Under the pieces are notes generated by a model. It ran no database searches. It was not told the DNA's origin and was given only the letters and a program-made list of their open reading frames with translations. DNA of 64,000 nt, from the NCBI RefSeq assembly GCF_000420485.1, contig NZ_ATVA01000011.1, positions 248,001 to 312,000 of the forward strand. Reading direction: 5' to 3'. The DNA comes from Paucidesulfovibrio longus DSM 6739 (GTDB lineage: Bacteria; Desulfobacterota; Desulfovibrionia; Desulfovibrionales; Desulfovibrionaceae). The translations under genes were made by a program, and so were the position numbers. Below, one piece after another: positions 44,221 to 62,014 of the stretch. Numbering within the stretch: the first letter of the stretch is position 1; every line of letters starts with the position of its first letter.

Positions 44221-45815
44221 TTTCCAAAATCATCGTCAGCGTACTCTATTTCGCAGTAGTCTTCTACCTCGGCTACAAAGGCTGGCAGAACACCCGCAAG
44301 GCATCGGACTACATGCTGGCGGGCCGCAGGATGAACCCCTTTGTCATGGCCATGAGCTACGGGGCCACGTTCATCTCCACCTCGGCCATCATCGGTTTCG
44401 GTGGAGCCGCCGGACTCTTCGGCTTTTCCCTGCTCTGGCTCACCGTGGCCAACGTCTTCATCGGCATCTTCCTGGCCATGACCGTATTCGGCCGCCGCAC
44501 GCGGCGCATGGGCCTTTGCCTCAACTGCCACACCTTCCCGGAGCTGCTCGGCAGGCGTTTCGACTCCTCGTTCATCCAGGGCTTTTCCGGCCTGATCATC
44601 TTCCTGTTCATCCCGGTCTACGCGGCAGCGGTGCTCATCGGCATTTCGCGCATGCTCGAAGTCTCGCTGAACATCCCCTATGACTGGGCTCTCATCGGCA
44701 TGACCGCGATTCTCGCCGTCTACGTGGTCACGGGCGGGCTCAAGGCCGTGATGTACACGGACGCCTTCCAGGGCGGGATCATGATGGTCATGATGATCAT
44801 CCTGCTTTACTACACCTATTCCGCCCTGGGCGGGGTGACCAGCGCGCACCAGACGCTCACGGACATGGCCGCCATGATGCCGGAGAAGCTCCAGAAGGGC
44901 GGCATGCTCGGCTGGACCCAGGGCGCCAAGTTCGGGACGCCGCTCTGGCTGGTCATCTACACGACCATCATCTACGGAGTGGGCATCGGCGTGCTGGCCC
45001 AGCCGCAGCTGGCCGTGCGCTTCATGACCGTCAAGAGCGACAAGCAGCTCAACCGGGCCGTGCTCTTCGGCGGCATCTTCATTCCGTTGATGACCGGGGT
45101 GGCCTTCATCGTGGGCGCGCTTTCCAACGCGGTGTTCACCGCGCGCGGCGGAAAGATCGCCATTGCCCAGGCCGGGGGCAACATCGACAAGATCATTCCC
45201 ACCTACATCGAACAGGTCATGCCGGACTGGTTCGCCGGATTGTTCCTGCTCGGCATGTTCGCGGCGGCCATGTCCACGCTCAGCTCGCAGTACCATGTCG
45301 GCGGCACCTCCCTGGGCCGCGACGTGATCGAGCGCGGGCTGTTCAAGCGCGTGGGCACCTCGGCCAAGGCCTCGCAGATCGGCGTGACCGTGACCATCCT
45401 GGCCACCCTGGTCTGGGCCTGGGTCTTGCCGGAATCGATCATCGCCCGCGCCACGGCCTTCTTCTTCGGCCTGTGCGCGGCCTCGTTCCTGCCCGTTTAC
45501 CTGCTCGGCCTCTACTGGAAGGGCATCACCAAGGTGGCGGCCAAGGTTTCCATGGTCGGCGGATTCGCGGGGTCCATGCTCTGGCTCCTGTTCGTGCACG
45601 AAAAGGAAGCGGCCGGTCTGGGGATCTGTCAGTGGCTCACGGGTCAGCCCACTCTCGTCTCCGCGGCGACCAAGGGCTCCTGGGTTTGGCTTCTGCAATG
45701 GGTCGATCCCAACGTGGTGGCCCTGCCGATCAGCTTCCTGCTGGCCGTGGGCGTGAGCCTGATGACCAAGCCCATGCGCCAGGAGCACCTGGAGCAGTGC
45801 TGGGCCAACTTCTAG
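44217..45815 (+). CDS. Sodium:solute symporter (SSS family), probably controlled by phenylalanine supply
   Basis: A 532-residue inner-membrane protein with about 13 hydrophobic helices, the LeuT-like SSS fold. Family signatures: the N-terminal KASDYMLAGRRMNPFVMAMSYGATFISTSAIIGFGG, GGLKAVMYTDAFQGGIMM and the Na2-site helix GMFAAAMSTLSSQYHVGG with its Ser/Thr residues. SSS substrates range from sugars and proline to monocarboxylates, so sequence alone does not fix it. The upstream Phe attenuator indicates expression when charged tRNA-Phe is short, pointing to phenylalanine or a closely related aromatic compound as substrate (inference). Confidence 0.9.
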   Translation: MISKIIVSVLYFAVVFYLGYKGWQNTRKASDYMLAGRRMNPFVMAMSYGATFISTSAIIGFGGAAGLFGFSLLWLTVANVFIGIFLAMTVFGRRTRRMGLCLNCHTFPELLGRRFDSSFIQGFSGLIIFLFIPVYAAAVLIGISRMLEVSLNIPYDWALIGMTAILAVYVVTGGLKAVMYTDAFQGGIMMVMMIILLYYTYSALGGVTSAHQTLTDMAAMMPEKLQKGGMLGWTQGAKFGTPLWLVIYTTIIYGVGIGVLAQPQLAVRFMTVKSDKQLNRAVLFGGIFIPLMTGVAFIVGALSNAVFTARGGKIAIAQAGGNIDKIIPTYIEQVMPDWFAGLFLLGMFAAAMSTLSSQYHVGGTSLGRDVIERGLFKRVGTSAKASQIGVTVTILATLVWAWVLPESIIARATAFFFGLCAASFLPVYLLGLYWKGITKVAAKVSMVGGFAGSMLWLLFVHEKEAAGLGICQWLTGQPTLVSAATKGSWVWLLQWVDPNVVALPISFLLAVGVSLMTKPMRQEHLEQCWANF

Positions 45816-45834
45816 ATTCCGCATGCGGAAAAGG

Positions 45835-45876
45835 ACCGGGCGCGCGTCGAACGTGCGTGGCGCGCGCATCGGTTTT
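45835..45876 (+). terminator. Possible terminator after the symporter gene
   Basis: ACCG and CGCGCG arms pair with CGCGCG and CGGT across small internal loops, ending in TTTTG, 20 bp after the symporter stop. The U tract is short, so confidence is limited. Confidence 0.45.
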
Positions 45877-45878
45877 GT

Positions 45879-45921
45879 CCCTCCTCCAGCGGGGCTTCGG
45901 CCCCGCACAGGGGGAGGAGGG
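45879..45921. repeat. Nested GC-rich inverted repeat
   Basis: Outer 9-bp arms CCCTCCTCC / GGAGGAGGG enclose a 7-bp hairpin GCGGGGC-TTCG-GCCCCGC. There is no T run on either side, so it is unlikely to be a simple terminator; it may be an RNA 3' stabiliser or a cruciform. Confidence 0.7.
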
Positions 45922-45953
45922 CAGGTTCGCGGAATCGCGTGAATGAAAACAGC

Positions 45954-45987
45954 AAGGCGGAACGCCGGATGTCCGGCGTTCCGCCTT
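45954..45987. terminator. Perfect 16-bp inverted repeat, probable bidirectional terminator
   Basis: AAGGCGGAACGCCGGA, a 2-nt spacer TG, and the exact reverse complement. It sits between the convergent symporter and GNAT genes. On the minus strand it is followed by GCTGTTTTC. Position and stem strength favour a terminator; the flanking T runs are poor. Confidence 0.6.
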
Positions 45988-46012
45988 GTCGTTGGGCGGG
46001 GTTCAGGAAGCC

Positions 46013-46483
46013 TCAGCCTCGGCGGGCCTTGCGCATGAAGACCACGGTCAGGCCGGGGCGGACCTGCTGCGTAAGGTATTCCTCGTAGCCGAGTCGGCGA
46101 TAGAGGCGCAGGTTGCCCTCGCTTTTGTGGCCGGTGAAGATTTCGAAGTGTTCCGCATCCGGAAAGCGGGTTTCTATGGCGTCCATGAGCCGCGAGCCGA
46201 TGCCGCGCCTCTGGAGGGCAGGGGCCACGACGAGCCGCCCGATGCGGCAGGTGCCGCCGTCGAGATTGGCGCGGACCGAGCCGGCGATGCGCCCCTCGTC
46301 CATGGCCTTGAGGAAAAGATGGCCGCGCATGGCATCGCGCATCTGCTCAAGGCTTTCCAGCATGGCCGGGACCGCGTCCATGCCGTAGAGCATGGCCTCG
46401 GACTGAAAGGCGGCCTTTTGCAGGGCGAGCAGTTCTTCGGCGTCGTTGGCCTGGGCCTGGCGGATGCGCAGCGGGGCGTTCAT
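46013..46483 (-). CDS. GNAT-family N-acetyltransferase
   Basis: A 156-residue GNAT protein. The acetyl-CoA-binding motif A is IGRLVVAPALQRRGIGSRLMDAIETRF (~82-108), and the family's C-terminal EGNLRLYRRLGYEE follows. The acceptor is unknown; the size is typical of small-molecule or protein-N-terminus acetylases. Its ATG overlaps the stop of the dus gene (ATGA). Confidence 0.9.
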   Translation of the reverse strand: MNAPLRIRQAQANDAEELLALQKAAFQSEAMLYGMDAVPAMLESLEQMRDAMRGHLFLKAMDEGRIAGSVRANLDGGTCRIGRLVVAPALQRRGIGSRLMDAIETRFPDAEHFEIFTGHKSEGNLRLYRRLGYEEYLTQQVRPGLTVVFMRKARRG

Positions 46484-47484
46484 GAGGGAATGATCTCCGA
46501 AGGATCGAAACGTCCGGGATCGGCGGGAATCATGTCCGCGATGCGCGCGGCCGCGGATTCCAATGCCTCCCAGGTCTCGCAGGCGGCGAGTTCGCTGCGC
46601 AGGATGCGGATGTCGCGCAGGCCCTTGGCGTAGCGTGGAATGAAGGAGCGCAGCTTGCGGAACGCCCGTTCCGTCCCGTCCAGATCGCGCGTCAGGCGGA
46701 TGTGCCTGTTCACGATGGCGCCCAGGTGCGCCCCGGTGCGGGCGGGAGGCTCCTCCCCGCGCAGCAGGGCGTGGAAGCGTTCGAACACGGCCGGATCGAA
46801 CATGGCTCCGCGCGCGAACATGACCGCGTCGATGCCGGTTTCGCGCAGGCAGCGCACGCCGTCGTCGGCGGTATAGATGTCGCCGGAGCCGACCACGGGA
46901 ATGGACACGGCCCGCTTGAGTTCGGCCAGCCGGGACCAGTCCGCGTCGCCCATGAACATCTGCTTGCCGTAGCGGGGGTGCAGGGTCAGCCAGGCCACGC
47001 CCAGGTCCTCAAGACGACGGCCCACGTCCACGAACACGTCCAGCCCTCTTTCCCAGCCGAGGCGCGTCTTCACGCCGACACGGCCCGGTCCGGCCTTGCG
47101 GACCATGACCTCGGCCAGGGCGCAGAGGCGGTCGGGATCTTCCAGCAGGCGCGATCCGGAACCGGACTTGGCGACCTTGCGGACGGGGCAGCCCGCGTTG
47201 AGGTCGAAGAAGCGGAAGCCCATCTCCAGCACCTTGTCCATGGCCGCCTCGAAAATCTCCGGCTCCGCTCCGAAGAGCTGGAGCACGAGAGGCTCGTCGT
47301 TGGGGTGCGTGTCCAGGAGGTTGGTGGTGCCTCTGTTCATATAAAAAAGGCCCTTGGCCGAGACCATTTCCGTGTTGGTCACGGCGGCGCCGTATCCGCG
47401 GCAGAGCATGCGGAAGGGGAGGTCGCTGTAGCCCGCGAGCGGGGCCAGCCAGGGCTTTTCTGGTCGGATGTCGAGCGTGTTCAT
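46480..47484 (-). CDS. dus: tRNA-dihydrouridine synthase
   Basis: A 334-residue FMN enzyme that reduces uridines to dihydrouridine in tRNA D-arms. The start MNTLDIRPEKPWLAPLAGYSDLPFRMLCR at 47484 is the typical Dus N-terminus; the longer frame to 47712 runs into the tRNA-Thr gene and is rejected. Catalytic Cys99 is in DLNAGCPVRKVAKSGSGSRLL, and TLHPRYGKQMFMGDADW and PVVGSGDIYTADDG bind tRNA and FMN. It reads away from the tRNA cluster. The position specificity (DusA/B/C class) is not assigned. Confidence 0.93.
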   Translation of the reverse strand: MNTLDIRPEKPWLAPLAGYSDLPFRMLCRGYGAAVTNTEMVSAKGLFYMNRGTTNLLDTHPNDEPLVLQLFGAEPEIFEAAMDKVLEMGFRFFDLNAGCPVRKVAKSGSGSRLLEDPDRLCALAEVMVRKAGPGRVGVKTRLGWERGLDVFVDVGRRLEDLGVAWLTLHPRYGKQMFMGDADWSRLAELKRAVSIPVVGSGDIYTADDGVRCLRETGIDAVMFARGAMFDPAVFERFHALLRGEEPPARTGAHLGAIVNRHIRLTRDLDGTERAFRKLRSFIPRYAKGLRDIRILRSELAACETWEALESAAARIADMIPADPGRFDPSEIIPS

Positions 47485-47697
47485 GGCCGTCTGGAAATAG
47501 GCCCAGCCGGAGCCGCTGTCAAATGCGGAGATGTTTTTTGAAAGGAAGGCGAAAAAAATGCTGGACAAAGCAAACTTGAACTGGCAATAGCGTGGGCCGC
47601 AAGCAAGCGCAGGGACTTTTGAAAGTTTCCCGTTGGGAAGGTGAAAATAATCCTTGCGTTTTCGATGAGGGACGAGTAGTTTCCCTCGTTCACGCTG

Positions 47698-47773
47698 GCT
47701 GGCGTAGCTCAATTGGTAGAGCAGCTGATTTGTAATCAGCCGGTTGCGGGTTCAAGTCCCATCGCCAGCTCCA
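47698..47773 (+). tRNA. tRNA-Thr (anticodon TGT)
   Basis: 76 nt with acceptor GCTGGCG / CGCCAGC, anticodon loop TTTGTAA (TGT), T loop GGTTCAAGTCC and an encoded CCA end. First of four tRNAs upstream of tuf. Confidence 0.96.
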
Positions 47774-47785
47774 GTCAGCGCATTT

Positions 47786-47871
47786 GGTGGGGTTCCCGAG
47801 TGGCCAAAGGGAACAGACTGTAAATCTGTCGGCGAACGCCTTCGGAGGTTCAAATCCTCCCCCCACCACCA
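47786..47871 (+). tRNA. tRNA-Tyr (anticodon GTA)
   Basis: 86 nt with a long variable arm (class II), acceptor GGTGGGG / CCCCACC, anticodon loop CTGTAAA (GTA) and an encoded CCA. Confidence 0.96.
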
Positions 47872-47926
47872 CTTTGAAATGAAATGCTGTAGGAGGCGGT
47901 AATCCGCCGGTGACTACGGATAATGA

Positions 47927-48003
47927 GCGGGAATAGCTCAATTGGCTAGAGCATCAGCCTTCCAAGCTGAGGGTTGCGGGTTCGAGTCCCGTTTCCCGCT
48001 CCA
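47927..48003 (+). tRNA. tRNA-Gly (anticodon TCC)
   Basis: 77 nt with acceptor GCGGGAA / TTCCCGC, anticodon loop CTTCCAA (TCC), T arm GGGTTCGAGTCCC and an encoded CCA. Confidence 0.96.
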
Positions 48004-48044
48004 GCCGTTATCCAGCCGATTCACCTCCTTTCAGTATTGCCAAA

Positions 48045-48120
48045 GCCCACGTAGCTCAGTAGGTAGAGCACATCCTTGGTAAGGATGAGGTCACCGGTTC
48101 AAATCCGGTCGTGGGCTCCA
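48045..48120 (+). tRNA. tRNA-Thr (anticodon GGT)
   Basis: 76 nt with acceptor GCCCACG / CGTGGGC, anticodon loop TTGGTAA (GGT), T arm CGGTTCAAATCCG and an encoded CCA. It ends 68 bp before tuf. Confidence 0.96.
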
Positions 48121-48188
48121 CTGGTATTTTAGATAATTGAATTTAACCATTAAAATTGCTGAACAGAACTTTATAGGGGGATTCCAAC

Positions 48189-49382
<1,194 letters not shown>

Positions 49383-49385
49383 GAC

Positions 49386-49535
49386 ATGCGCGTCAACATC
49401 CAGTTGCAGTGCACGGAGTGCAAGCGTAAGAACTACGCTACCTCCAAGAACAAGAAGAATACTACTGGACGCCTGGAAGTGAAGAAGTATTGTCCCTGGG
49501 ACAAGAAACACACGGTCCACAAAGAGTCCAAGTAG
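49386..49535 (+). CDS. rpmG: 50S ribosomal protein L33
   Basis: A 49-residue protein beginning [23 protein letters not shown]... and ending [10 protein letters not shown]. It contains the zinc-type pairs CTEC (Cys9/Cys12) and a single downstream Cys36 followed by PWDKK, so the second half of the zinc knuckle is incomplete. It starts 3 bp after tuf and is followed by tRNA-Trp after 10 bp. Confidence 0.93.
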   Translation: MRVNIQLQCTECKRKNYATSKNKKNTTGRLEVKKYCPWDKKHTVHKESK

Positions 49536-49545
49536 TTTCGAACGC

Positions 49546-49622
49546 AGGGGTGTAACTCTAACGGCTAGAGTGCCGGTCTCCAAAACCGGAAGTTGGGGGT
49601 TCGAATCCCTCCACCCCTGCCA
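49546..49622 (+). tRNA. tRNA-Trp (anticodon CCA)
   Basis: 77 nt with acceptor AGGGGTG / CACCCCT, anticodon loop CTCCAAA (CCA), T arm GGGGTTCGAATCCCT and an encoded CCA. It lies between rpmG and secE inside the operon, so it must be cut out of the polycistronic RNA. Confidence 0.96.
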
Positions 49623-49642
49623 TCTTTTATAGGACGGTCCGA

Positions 49643-49900
49643 ATGGCCAGAAAGAAAATCAAGGACTCCGGCAGTCAGCAGGCCCAGAAGGTCTCCCCGG
49701 CGAGCCTGGGGGCCAAGATCTCGCAACTGAAGGACTTTTTCGAAGAGTCCAAGGTCGAGATCAAGAAAGTCGTCTGGCCCAGCCGGAAGGAAACTGTCGC
49801 CACCAGCATCGCCGTCGTGGTCTTCACGGTGGTGGTTGCCCTGTTTCTGGGGGTTGTCGACCTTGGGCTGTCCCAGCTCATCAGCGTCATCCTGTCCTAA
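49643..49900 (+). CDS. secE: Preprotein translocase subunit SecE
   Basis: An 85-residue SecE of the SecYEG channel. The amphipathic QLKDFFEESKVEIKKVVWPSRKETVATS precedes a single C-terminal membrane helix (IAVVVFTVVVALFLGVVDLGLSQLI). nusG follows, the standard arrangement. Confidence 0.96.
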   Translation: MARKKIKDSGSQQAQKVSPASLGAKISQLKDFFEESKVEIKKVVWPSRKETVATSIAVVVFTVVVALFLGVVDLGLSQLISVILS

Positions 49901-49925
49901 CCGCGGCGCGTAAGGACAACGGACT

Positions 49926-50489
49926 ATGAGTGAACTTGAGCTTACAGGCGACGCCAAGATGCGCGCCCGCTGGTATATTCTGCATACCTACTCCGGGTTT
50001 GAGCAGCGGGTTGAGCAGACGATCAAAGAGATGATGCGTACCGGCCAGGACAACGGTCTGATCGAAGAAGTGGTCATGCCCACCGAGAAGGTCGTTGAAA
50101 TGGTCAAGGGCGAGAAGCGGACCACCACGCGCAAATTCTATCCCGGATATGTCATGATCAAGATGGTCATGACGGACGAATCCTGGCACCTGATTCAGGA
50201 CATCCCGAAGGTTACAGGGTTTGTTGGCGGCAAGAACCGCCCTACGCCCATGCGCGACAGCGAGGCGCAGACTATCCTGAAAATGATGGAGAGCCGCCAG
50301 GAGCAGCCCCGTCCCAAGTTCAACTTCGGACGCGGCGACGAAGTCCGGGTCATCGACGGCCCCTTCTCCGGTTTCAACGGAGTGGTCGAGGACGTCAACT
50401 ACGACAAGGGCAAGCTTCGGGTCAGCGTATCCATCTTCGGTCGACAGACGCCTGTCGAGTTGGATTTCGTCCAGGTGGACAAAGGCTGA
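49926..50489 (+). CDS. nusG: Transcription termination/antitermination factor NusG
   Basis: A 187-residue NusG with an NGN domain (RWYILHTYSGFEQRVEQTIKE, then FYPGYVMIKMVMTDESWHLI and VTGFVGG) and a C-terminal KOW domain (GDEVRVIDGPFSGFNGVVEDV). It binds RNA polymerase and couples transcription to Rho or the ribosome. This coupling factor is relevant to the attenuator found at 43.9 kb. Confidence 0.97.
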   Translation: MSELELTGDAKMRARWYILHTYSGFEQRVEQTIKEMMRTGQDNGLIEEVVMPTEKVVEMVKGEKRTTTRKFYPGYVMIKMVMTDESWHLIQDIPKVTGFVGGKNRPTPMRDSEAQTILKMMESRQEQPRPKFNFGRGDEVRVIDGPFSGFNGVVEDVNYDKGKLRVSVSIFGRQTPVELDFVQVDKG

Positions 50490-50534
50490 TCCGGGCCGAT
50501 CCCTACGTCTAAAAGGCACCGCAAGGATTGAAAA

Positions 50535-50960
50535 ATGGCCAAGAAAGTCATCGGAAAAATTAAGCTGCAGATCGCCGCAGGCGCTGCCAACCCGTCGCCG
50601 CCCGTCGGCCCGGCTCTTGGTCAGCACGGCGTGAACATCATGGAGTTCTGCAAGGCGTTCAACGCCCGCACGCAGGACCAGAAGGGTATGATCATCCCCG
50701 TGGTCATCGAGGTCTACGCGGACCGGTCGTTCTCCTTCATCACCAAGACCCCGCCCGCCGCGGTGTTGCTGGTCAAGGCCGCCAAGCTCGACAAGGGCAG
50801 CGGCGAACCCAACAAGACCAAGGTCGGAAAGGTGACTCGCGCCCAGGTGCGGGAAATCGCCGAACTGAAGATGCCCGACCTGACCGCCGCGGACATCGAC
50901 GCCGCCATGCGCAGCATCGAAGGCACCGCCCGCAGCATGGGCATCGAAGTTAAAGGCTAG
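50535..50960 (+). CDS. rplK: 50S ribosomal protein L11
   Basis: A 141-residue L11 of the GTPase-associated centre. Conserved [41 protein letters not shown] and [14 protein letters not shown]. Begins the rplKAJL block, 45 bp after nusG. Confidence 0.98.
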   Translation: MAKKVIGKIKLQIAAGAANPSPPVGPALGQHGVNIMEFCKAFNARTQDQKGMIIPVVIEVYADRSFSFITKTPPAAVLLVKAAKLDKGSGEPNKTKVGKVTRAQVREIAELKMPDLTAADIDAAMRSIEGTARSMGIEVKG

Positions 50961-50975
50961 TTGGAGAAGCGAACC

Positions 50976-51683
50976 ATGCCGAAACACGGAAAGAAATTCA
51001 GAAGCGCCGTCGAGGGAAAAGACCTCACCCAGCGCGTGTCCGTCGAGGAAAGCGTGAAGCTGGCCGTCGAGGCCTCTTTTGCCACCTTTGACGAGACCGT
51101 GGATGTGGCCATCAACCTCGGTGTCGATCCCAAATATTCCGATCAGATGGTGCGCGGCGCCGTCATCCTGCCCAACGGTCTGGGCAAGGACGTCCGCGTT
51201 GCCGCCTTCTGCAAGGGCGACAAGGAAGCCGAAGCCAAGGAAGCCGGAGCCGACGTCGTCGGCGGCGACGACCTGATCGAGAAGATCCAGGGCGGCTGGC
51301 TGGAGTTCGACAAAGCTGTCGCTACTCCGGACATGATGGCCCAGGTCGGCAAGATCGGCCGGGTGCTCGGTCCTCGCGGCCTGATGCCCAACGCCAAGAT
51401 CGGTACCGTCACCTTCGACATCGGGAAGGCCGTCAAGGAACTCAAGGCCGGTAAGGTCGAGTTCAAGGTCGATAAGGCTGGCGTGCTCCACGCCCCCATC
51501 GGCAAGGTCTCCTTCGGCGCGGACAAGCTCTGCGAAAACCTCAAGGCCCTGCTGGAGACGGTCAACCGCATCAAGCCCTCCTCCAGCAAAGGCACCTACA
51601 TGCTCTCTCTTGCCGTGGCCACCACCATGGGCCCCGGCTTCAAGGTGGACGTGTCCACCATCCGCAAGTTCCTGGAAGCGTAA
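50976..51683 (+). CDS. rplA: 50S ribosomal protein L1
   Basis: A 235-residue L1 of the ribosomal stalk near the E site. The start [16 protein letters not shown] at 50976 follows TTGGAGAAG; a start 15 bp upstream in frame is not preferred. The [15 protein letters not shown] motif is diagnostic. L1 also represses its own operon in other bacteria. Confidence 0.98.
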   Translation: MPKHGKKFRSAVEGKDLTQRVSVEESVKLAVEASFATFDETVDVAINLGVDPKYSDQMVRGAVILPNGLGKDVRVAAFCKGDKEAEAKEAGADVVGGDDLIEKIQGGWLEFDKAVATPDMMAQVGKIGRVLGPRGLMPNAKIGTVTFDIGKAVKELKAGKVEFKVDKAGVLHAPIGKVSFGADKLCENLKALLETVNRIKPSSSKGTYMLSLAVATTMGPGFKVDVSTIRKFLEA

Positions 51684-51833
51684 GGGACAACCCCGCCTCG
51701 GTCGGACCGGGGCGGGTCGAGATATACAACAGGAAGGCGAGTCGCAGACAGCAGGCGGGGTTTCGGCCCCTTAATCCGTCCTGCCGAGACGAGTTCTAGA
51801 CTTGCTTTCCGGGCCAACTGATGAGGAGTGTCG
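51684..51833 (+). promoter_or_regulatory. L10-type leader RNA ahead of rplJ
   Basis: The 150-nt gap between rplA and rplJ can fold, for example GGCGGGG-TTTCGG-CCCC within AGCAGG...CCTGCC, and sits where the autoregulatory L10(L12)4-binding leader lies in most bacteria. The call rests on position and folding potential; I did not match the conserved kink-turn base by base. Confidence 0.5.
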
Positions 51834-52361
51834 ATGAACAGGCAAGATAAAGCCCAGATCATTGAGCAGCTTTCTGAGAAAGCTTCTCGGGCGAGCATTG
51901 CCGTCGTCACCGGCTTCGCCGGTCTGACCGTGGAACACACCACTGTTCTGCGCAAGGATCTCCGCGAGTCCGGAGTCGACTTCCAAGTCGTCAAGAACAC
52001 CCTGGCCCGGTTAGCTCTCAAGGATACCGATCACGGGGTCCTCTGTGAGCATTTCAAGGACAACTGCGCTGTCGCCCTCGGGTACGAAGATCCCGTTCCC
52101 CTGGCGAAGGCGCTGGCCGAATTTGCGAAGAAGAACAAAAAGTTCGAAATCAAATTCGGTAGCCTTGAAGGGCGCTATCTTGACGAGAACGGCTTGAAGG
52201 AGCTCGCCAAGCTGCCCGGTAAGCCCGAGCTGCTTGCGTCGGTCCTCGGCACCATGAATGCCGTACCGACCAACTTTGTGGGTCTGTTCGCGAACCTGCT
52301 GCGCAATACCCTCTACGCCTTGACTGCGATCAAGGAGCAGAAGGAAAAAGAAGCGGCGTAA
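51834..52361 (+). CDS. rplJ: 50S ribosomal protein L10
   Basis: A 175-residue L10, the base of the L7/L12 stalk. The ATG at 51834 ([32 protein letters not shown]) lies 5 nt after GAGGAG; a GTG 6 bp upstream overlaps that ribosome site and is rejected. Its C-terminal helix binds L7/L12 dimers encoded by the next gene. Confidence 0.97.
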   Translation: MNRQDKAQIIEQLSEKASRASIAVVTGFAGLTVEHTTVLRKDLRESGVDFQVVKNTLARLALKDTDHGVLCEHFKDNCAVALGYEDPVPLAKALAEFAKKNKKFEIKFGSLEGRYLDENGLKELAKLPGKPELLASVLGTMNAVPTNFVGLFANLLRNTLYALTAIKEQKEKEAA

Positions 52362-52413
52362 CGGATCCGAGTGCTCACGACCAAGTAAGGTTACCCCCAA
52401 GGAGGACAACGAA

Positions 52414-52803
52414 ATGGCTGATATCACTAAAGATCAGGTTGTCGATTTTATCGCCAACATGACTGTGCTTGAGCTCTCCGAGTTCATCAAGGAACTCGAG
52501 GAGAAGTTCGGCGTCTCTGCCGCCGCTCCCATGGCCGCCATGGCCGTCATGCCCGCCGGTGGCGGCGAAGCCGCTGCCGAAGAGGAAGAGAAGACCGAGT
52601 TCGACGTCATCCTCACCGGTGCCGGCGACAACAAGATCGGCGTCATCAAGGCCGTCCGCGCCCTCACCGGCCTGGGCCTGAAGGAAGCCAAGGCGCTGGT
52701 CGACGAGGCTCCGAAGCCCGTCAAGGAAGGCGTGTCCAAGGACGATGCCGCCGAAGCCAAGAAGCAGCTCGAGGAAGCGGGCGCCAGCGTTGAAGTTAAA
52801 TAG
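52414..52803 (+). CDS. rplL: 50S ribosomal protein L7/L12
   Basis: A 129-residue stalk protein with an N-terminal dimer domain ([18 protein letters not shown]), an Ala/Gly hinge and a C-terminal domain ([39 protein letters not shown]) that recruits translation GTPases. It starts after an AAGGAGG site. Confidence 0.98.
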   Translation: MADITKDQVVDFIANMTVLELSEFIKELEEKFGVSAAAPMAAMAVMPAGGGEAAAEEEEKTEFDVILTGAGDNKIGVIKAVRALTGLGLKEAKALVDEAPKPVKEGVSKDDAAEAKKQLEEAGASVEVK

Positions 52804-52822
52804 TTAGAATCAAATAACAGCC

Positions 52823-52859
52823 AAAGAGCGCAATCCCCAACGGGGGAGTTGCGCTCTTT
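52823..52859 (+). terminator. Hairpin between rplL and rpoB (attenuator or processing site)
   Basis: An 11-bp stem AAAGAGCGCAA / TTGCGCTCTTT encloses a smaller CCCC/GGGG pairing, 20 bp after rplL. Only three T's belong to the stem and none follow, so it probably reduces rather than stops transcription into rpoBC, as the rplL-rpoB attenuator does in E. coli. The following ~150 bp up to rpoB contain no gene. Confidence 0.6.
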
Positions 52860-53013
52860 GCGCTGTATCTGTATAGAATTTTTTAGCGTTTTAATTTACC
52901 ATCCGCATTTCCCGTGAATACCGGCTCCCCGCCGGTTTTTGGCCCGAACGGGGTCGCTGGAGCTGCGCAAGGCAGTCCGTACCTAAACGCCAAACGTATC
53001 GCACGAGGGTACA

Positions 53014-57111
<4,098 letters not shown>

Positions 57112-57191
57112 GGCGTTCGGCGATATTCGATTGTAACCGGCCCGGCCGAAAGGCCGGGCCAGTTAGAAATTCATAACCCCAAGGGGCAGCC

Positions 57192-61346
<4,155 letters not shown>

Positions 61347-61373
61347 AACACGTCCCAAGCTATTCGAACCAAT

Positions 61374-61400
61374 GGAGAGGCTCCGGCCTCTCCTTTTTTT
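61374..61400 (+). terminator. Terminator after rpoC
   Basis: Stem GGAGAGG / CCTCTCC with a 6-nt loop and seven T's, 28 bp after the stop. The rpsL unit therefore starts from its own promoter in the following 125 bp. Confidence 0.95.
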
Positions 61401-61525
61401 GGGCAGTGGCGGAGCAGGGGAGCCCCAAGTATAAAGTGGCGTCCGAGCCTTGACAAAGCCAAGGTTCTTGACGTACATCCCCGTCTCTTTGACTAGGATT
61501 CAGTAACACTTGTTTTGGAGGAGAT

Positions 61526-61897
61526 ATGCCGACTATCAATCAGTTGATCCGCAAGCGCCGGAATGCCGTGGGCAAGCGGAAAAAGACCCCGGCTCTCCAG
61601 GAATGCCCCCAGCGGCGCGGCGTGTGCACTCGCGTGTACACCACCACGCCGAAAAAGCCGAACTCCGCGTTGCGTAAGGTCGCCCGTGTGCGCCTGACCA
61701 ACGGCATCGAAGTTACGGCTTACATTCCCGGTGAGGGCCACAACCTTCAGGAGCACTCCGTCGTGCTGATCCGTGGCGGCCGTGTGAAAGACCTTCCCGG
61801 TGTTCGCTACCACATCGTGCGTGGTACCCTGGACACCGCTGGTGTTTCCGATCGCCGTCAGGGCCGTTCCAAGTACGGAGCAAAGCGTCCCAAATAA
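61526..61897 (+). CDS. rpsL: 30S ribosomal protein S12
   Basis: A 123-residue S12 of the decoding centre. The streptomycin-relevant loops [15 protein letters not shown] and [17 protein letters not shown] carry lysines at the wild-type positions. The ATG at 61526 follows GGAGGAG. First gene of the str operon (rpsL-rpsG-fusA). Confidence 0.98.
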   Translation: MPTINQLIRKRRNAVGKRKKTPALQECPQRRGVCTRVYTTTPKKPNSALRKVARVRLTNGIEVTAYIPGEGHNLQEHSVVLIRGGRVKDLPGVRYHIVRGTLDTAGVSDRRQGRSKYGAKRPK

Positions 61898-62014
61898 GGC
61901 TTTTCGGAGCCCGTTTTCGTCTGAGTGACTCAATGTCCGGGGAGCGATGCCCACAAGTAGGGTTTTCCGGCGTCCTGAAATAACGTCCCCCCGGCCAGAA
62001 CCAAGGAGAGCAAA

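Noticed and set aside
47654-47682. TTGCGT-17-TAGTTT as promoter of the tRNA-tuf operon
   Set aside because: Only half the bases of each hexamer match; not strong enough to list.
46480-47712. N-terminally extended dus frame beginning at 47712
   Set aside because: The extension lacks Dus similarity, runs into the tRNA-Thr gene and precedes the conserved start MNTLDIRPEKPWLAPLAGYSD at 47484.
47690-47941. 83-codon minus-strand frame ending ...SAALPIELRQPA
   Set aside because: It is the reverse of the tRNA-Thr, tRNA-Tyr and tRNA-Gly genes, a common false gene over tRNA clusters.
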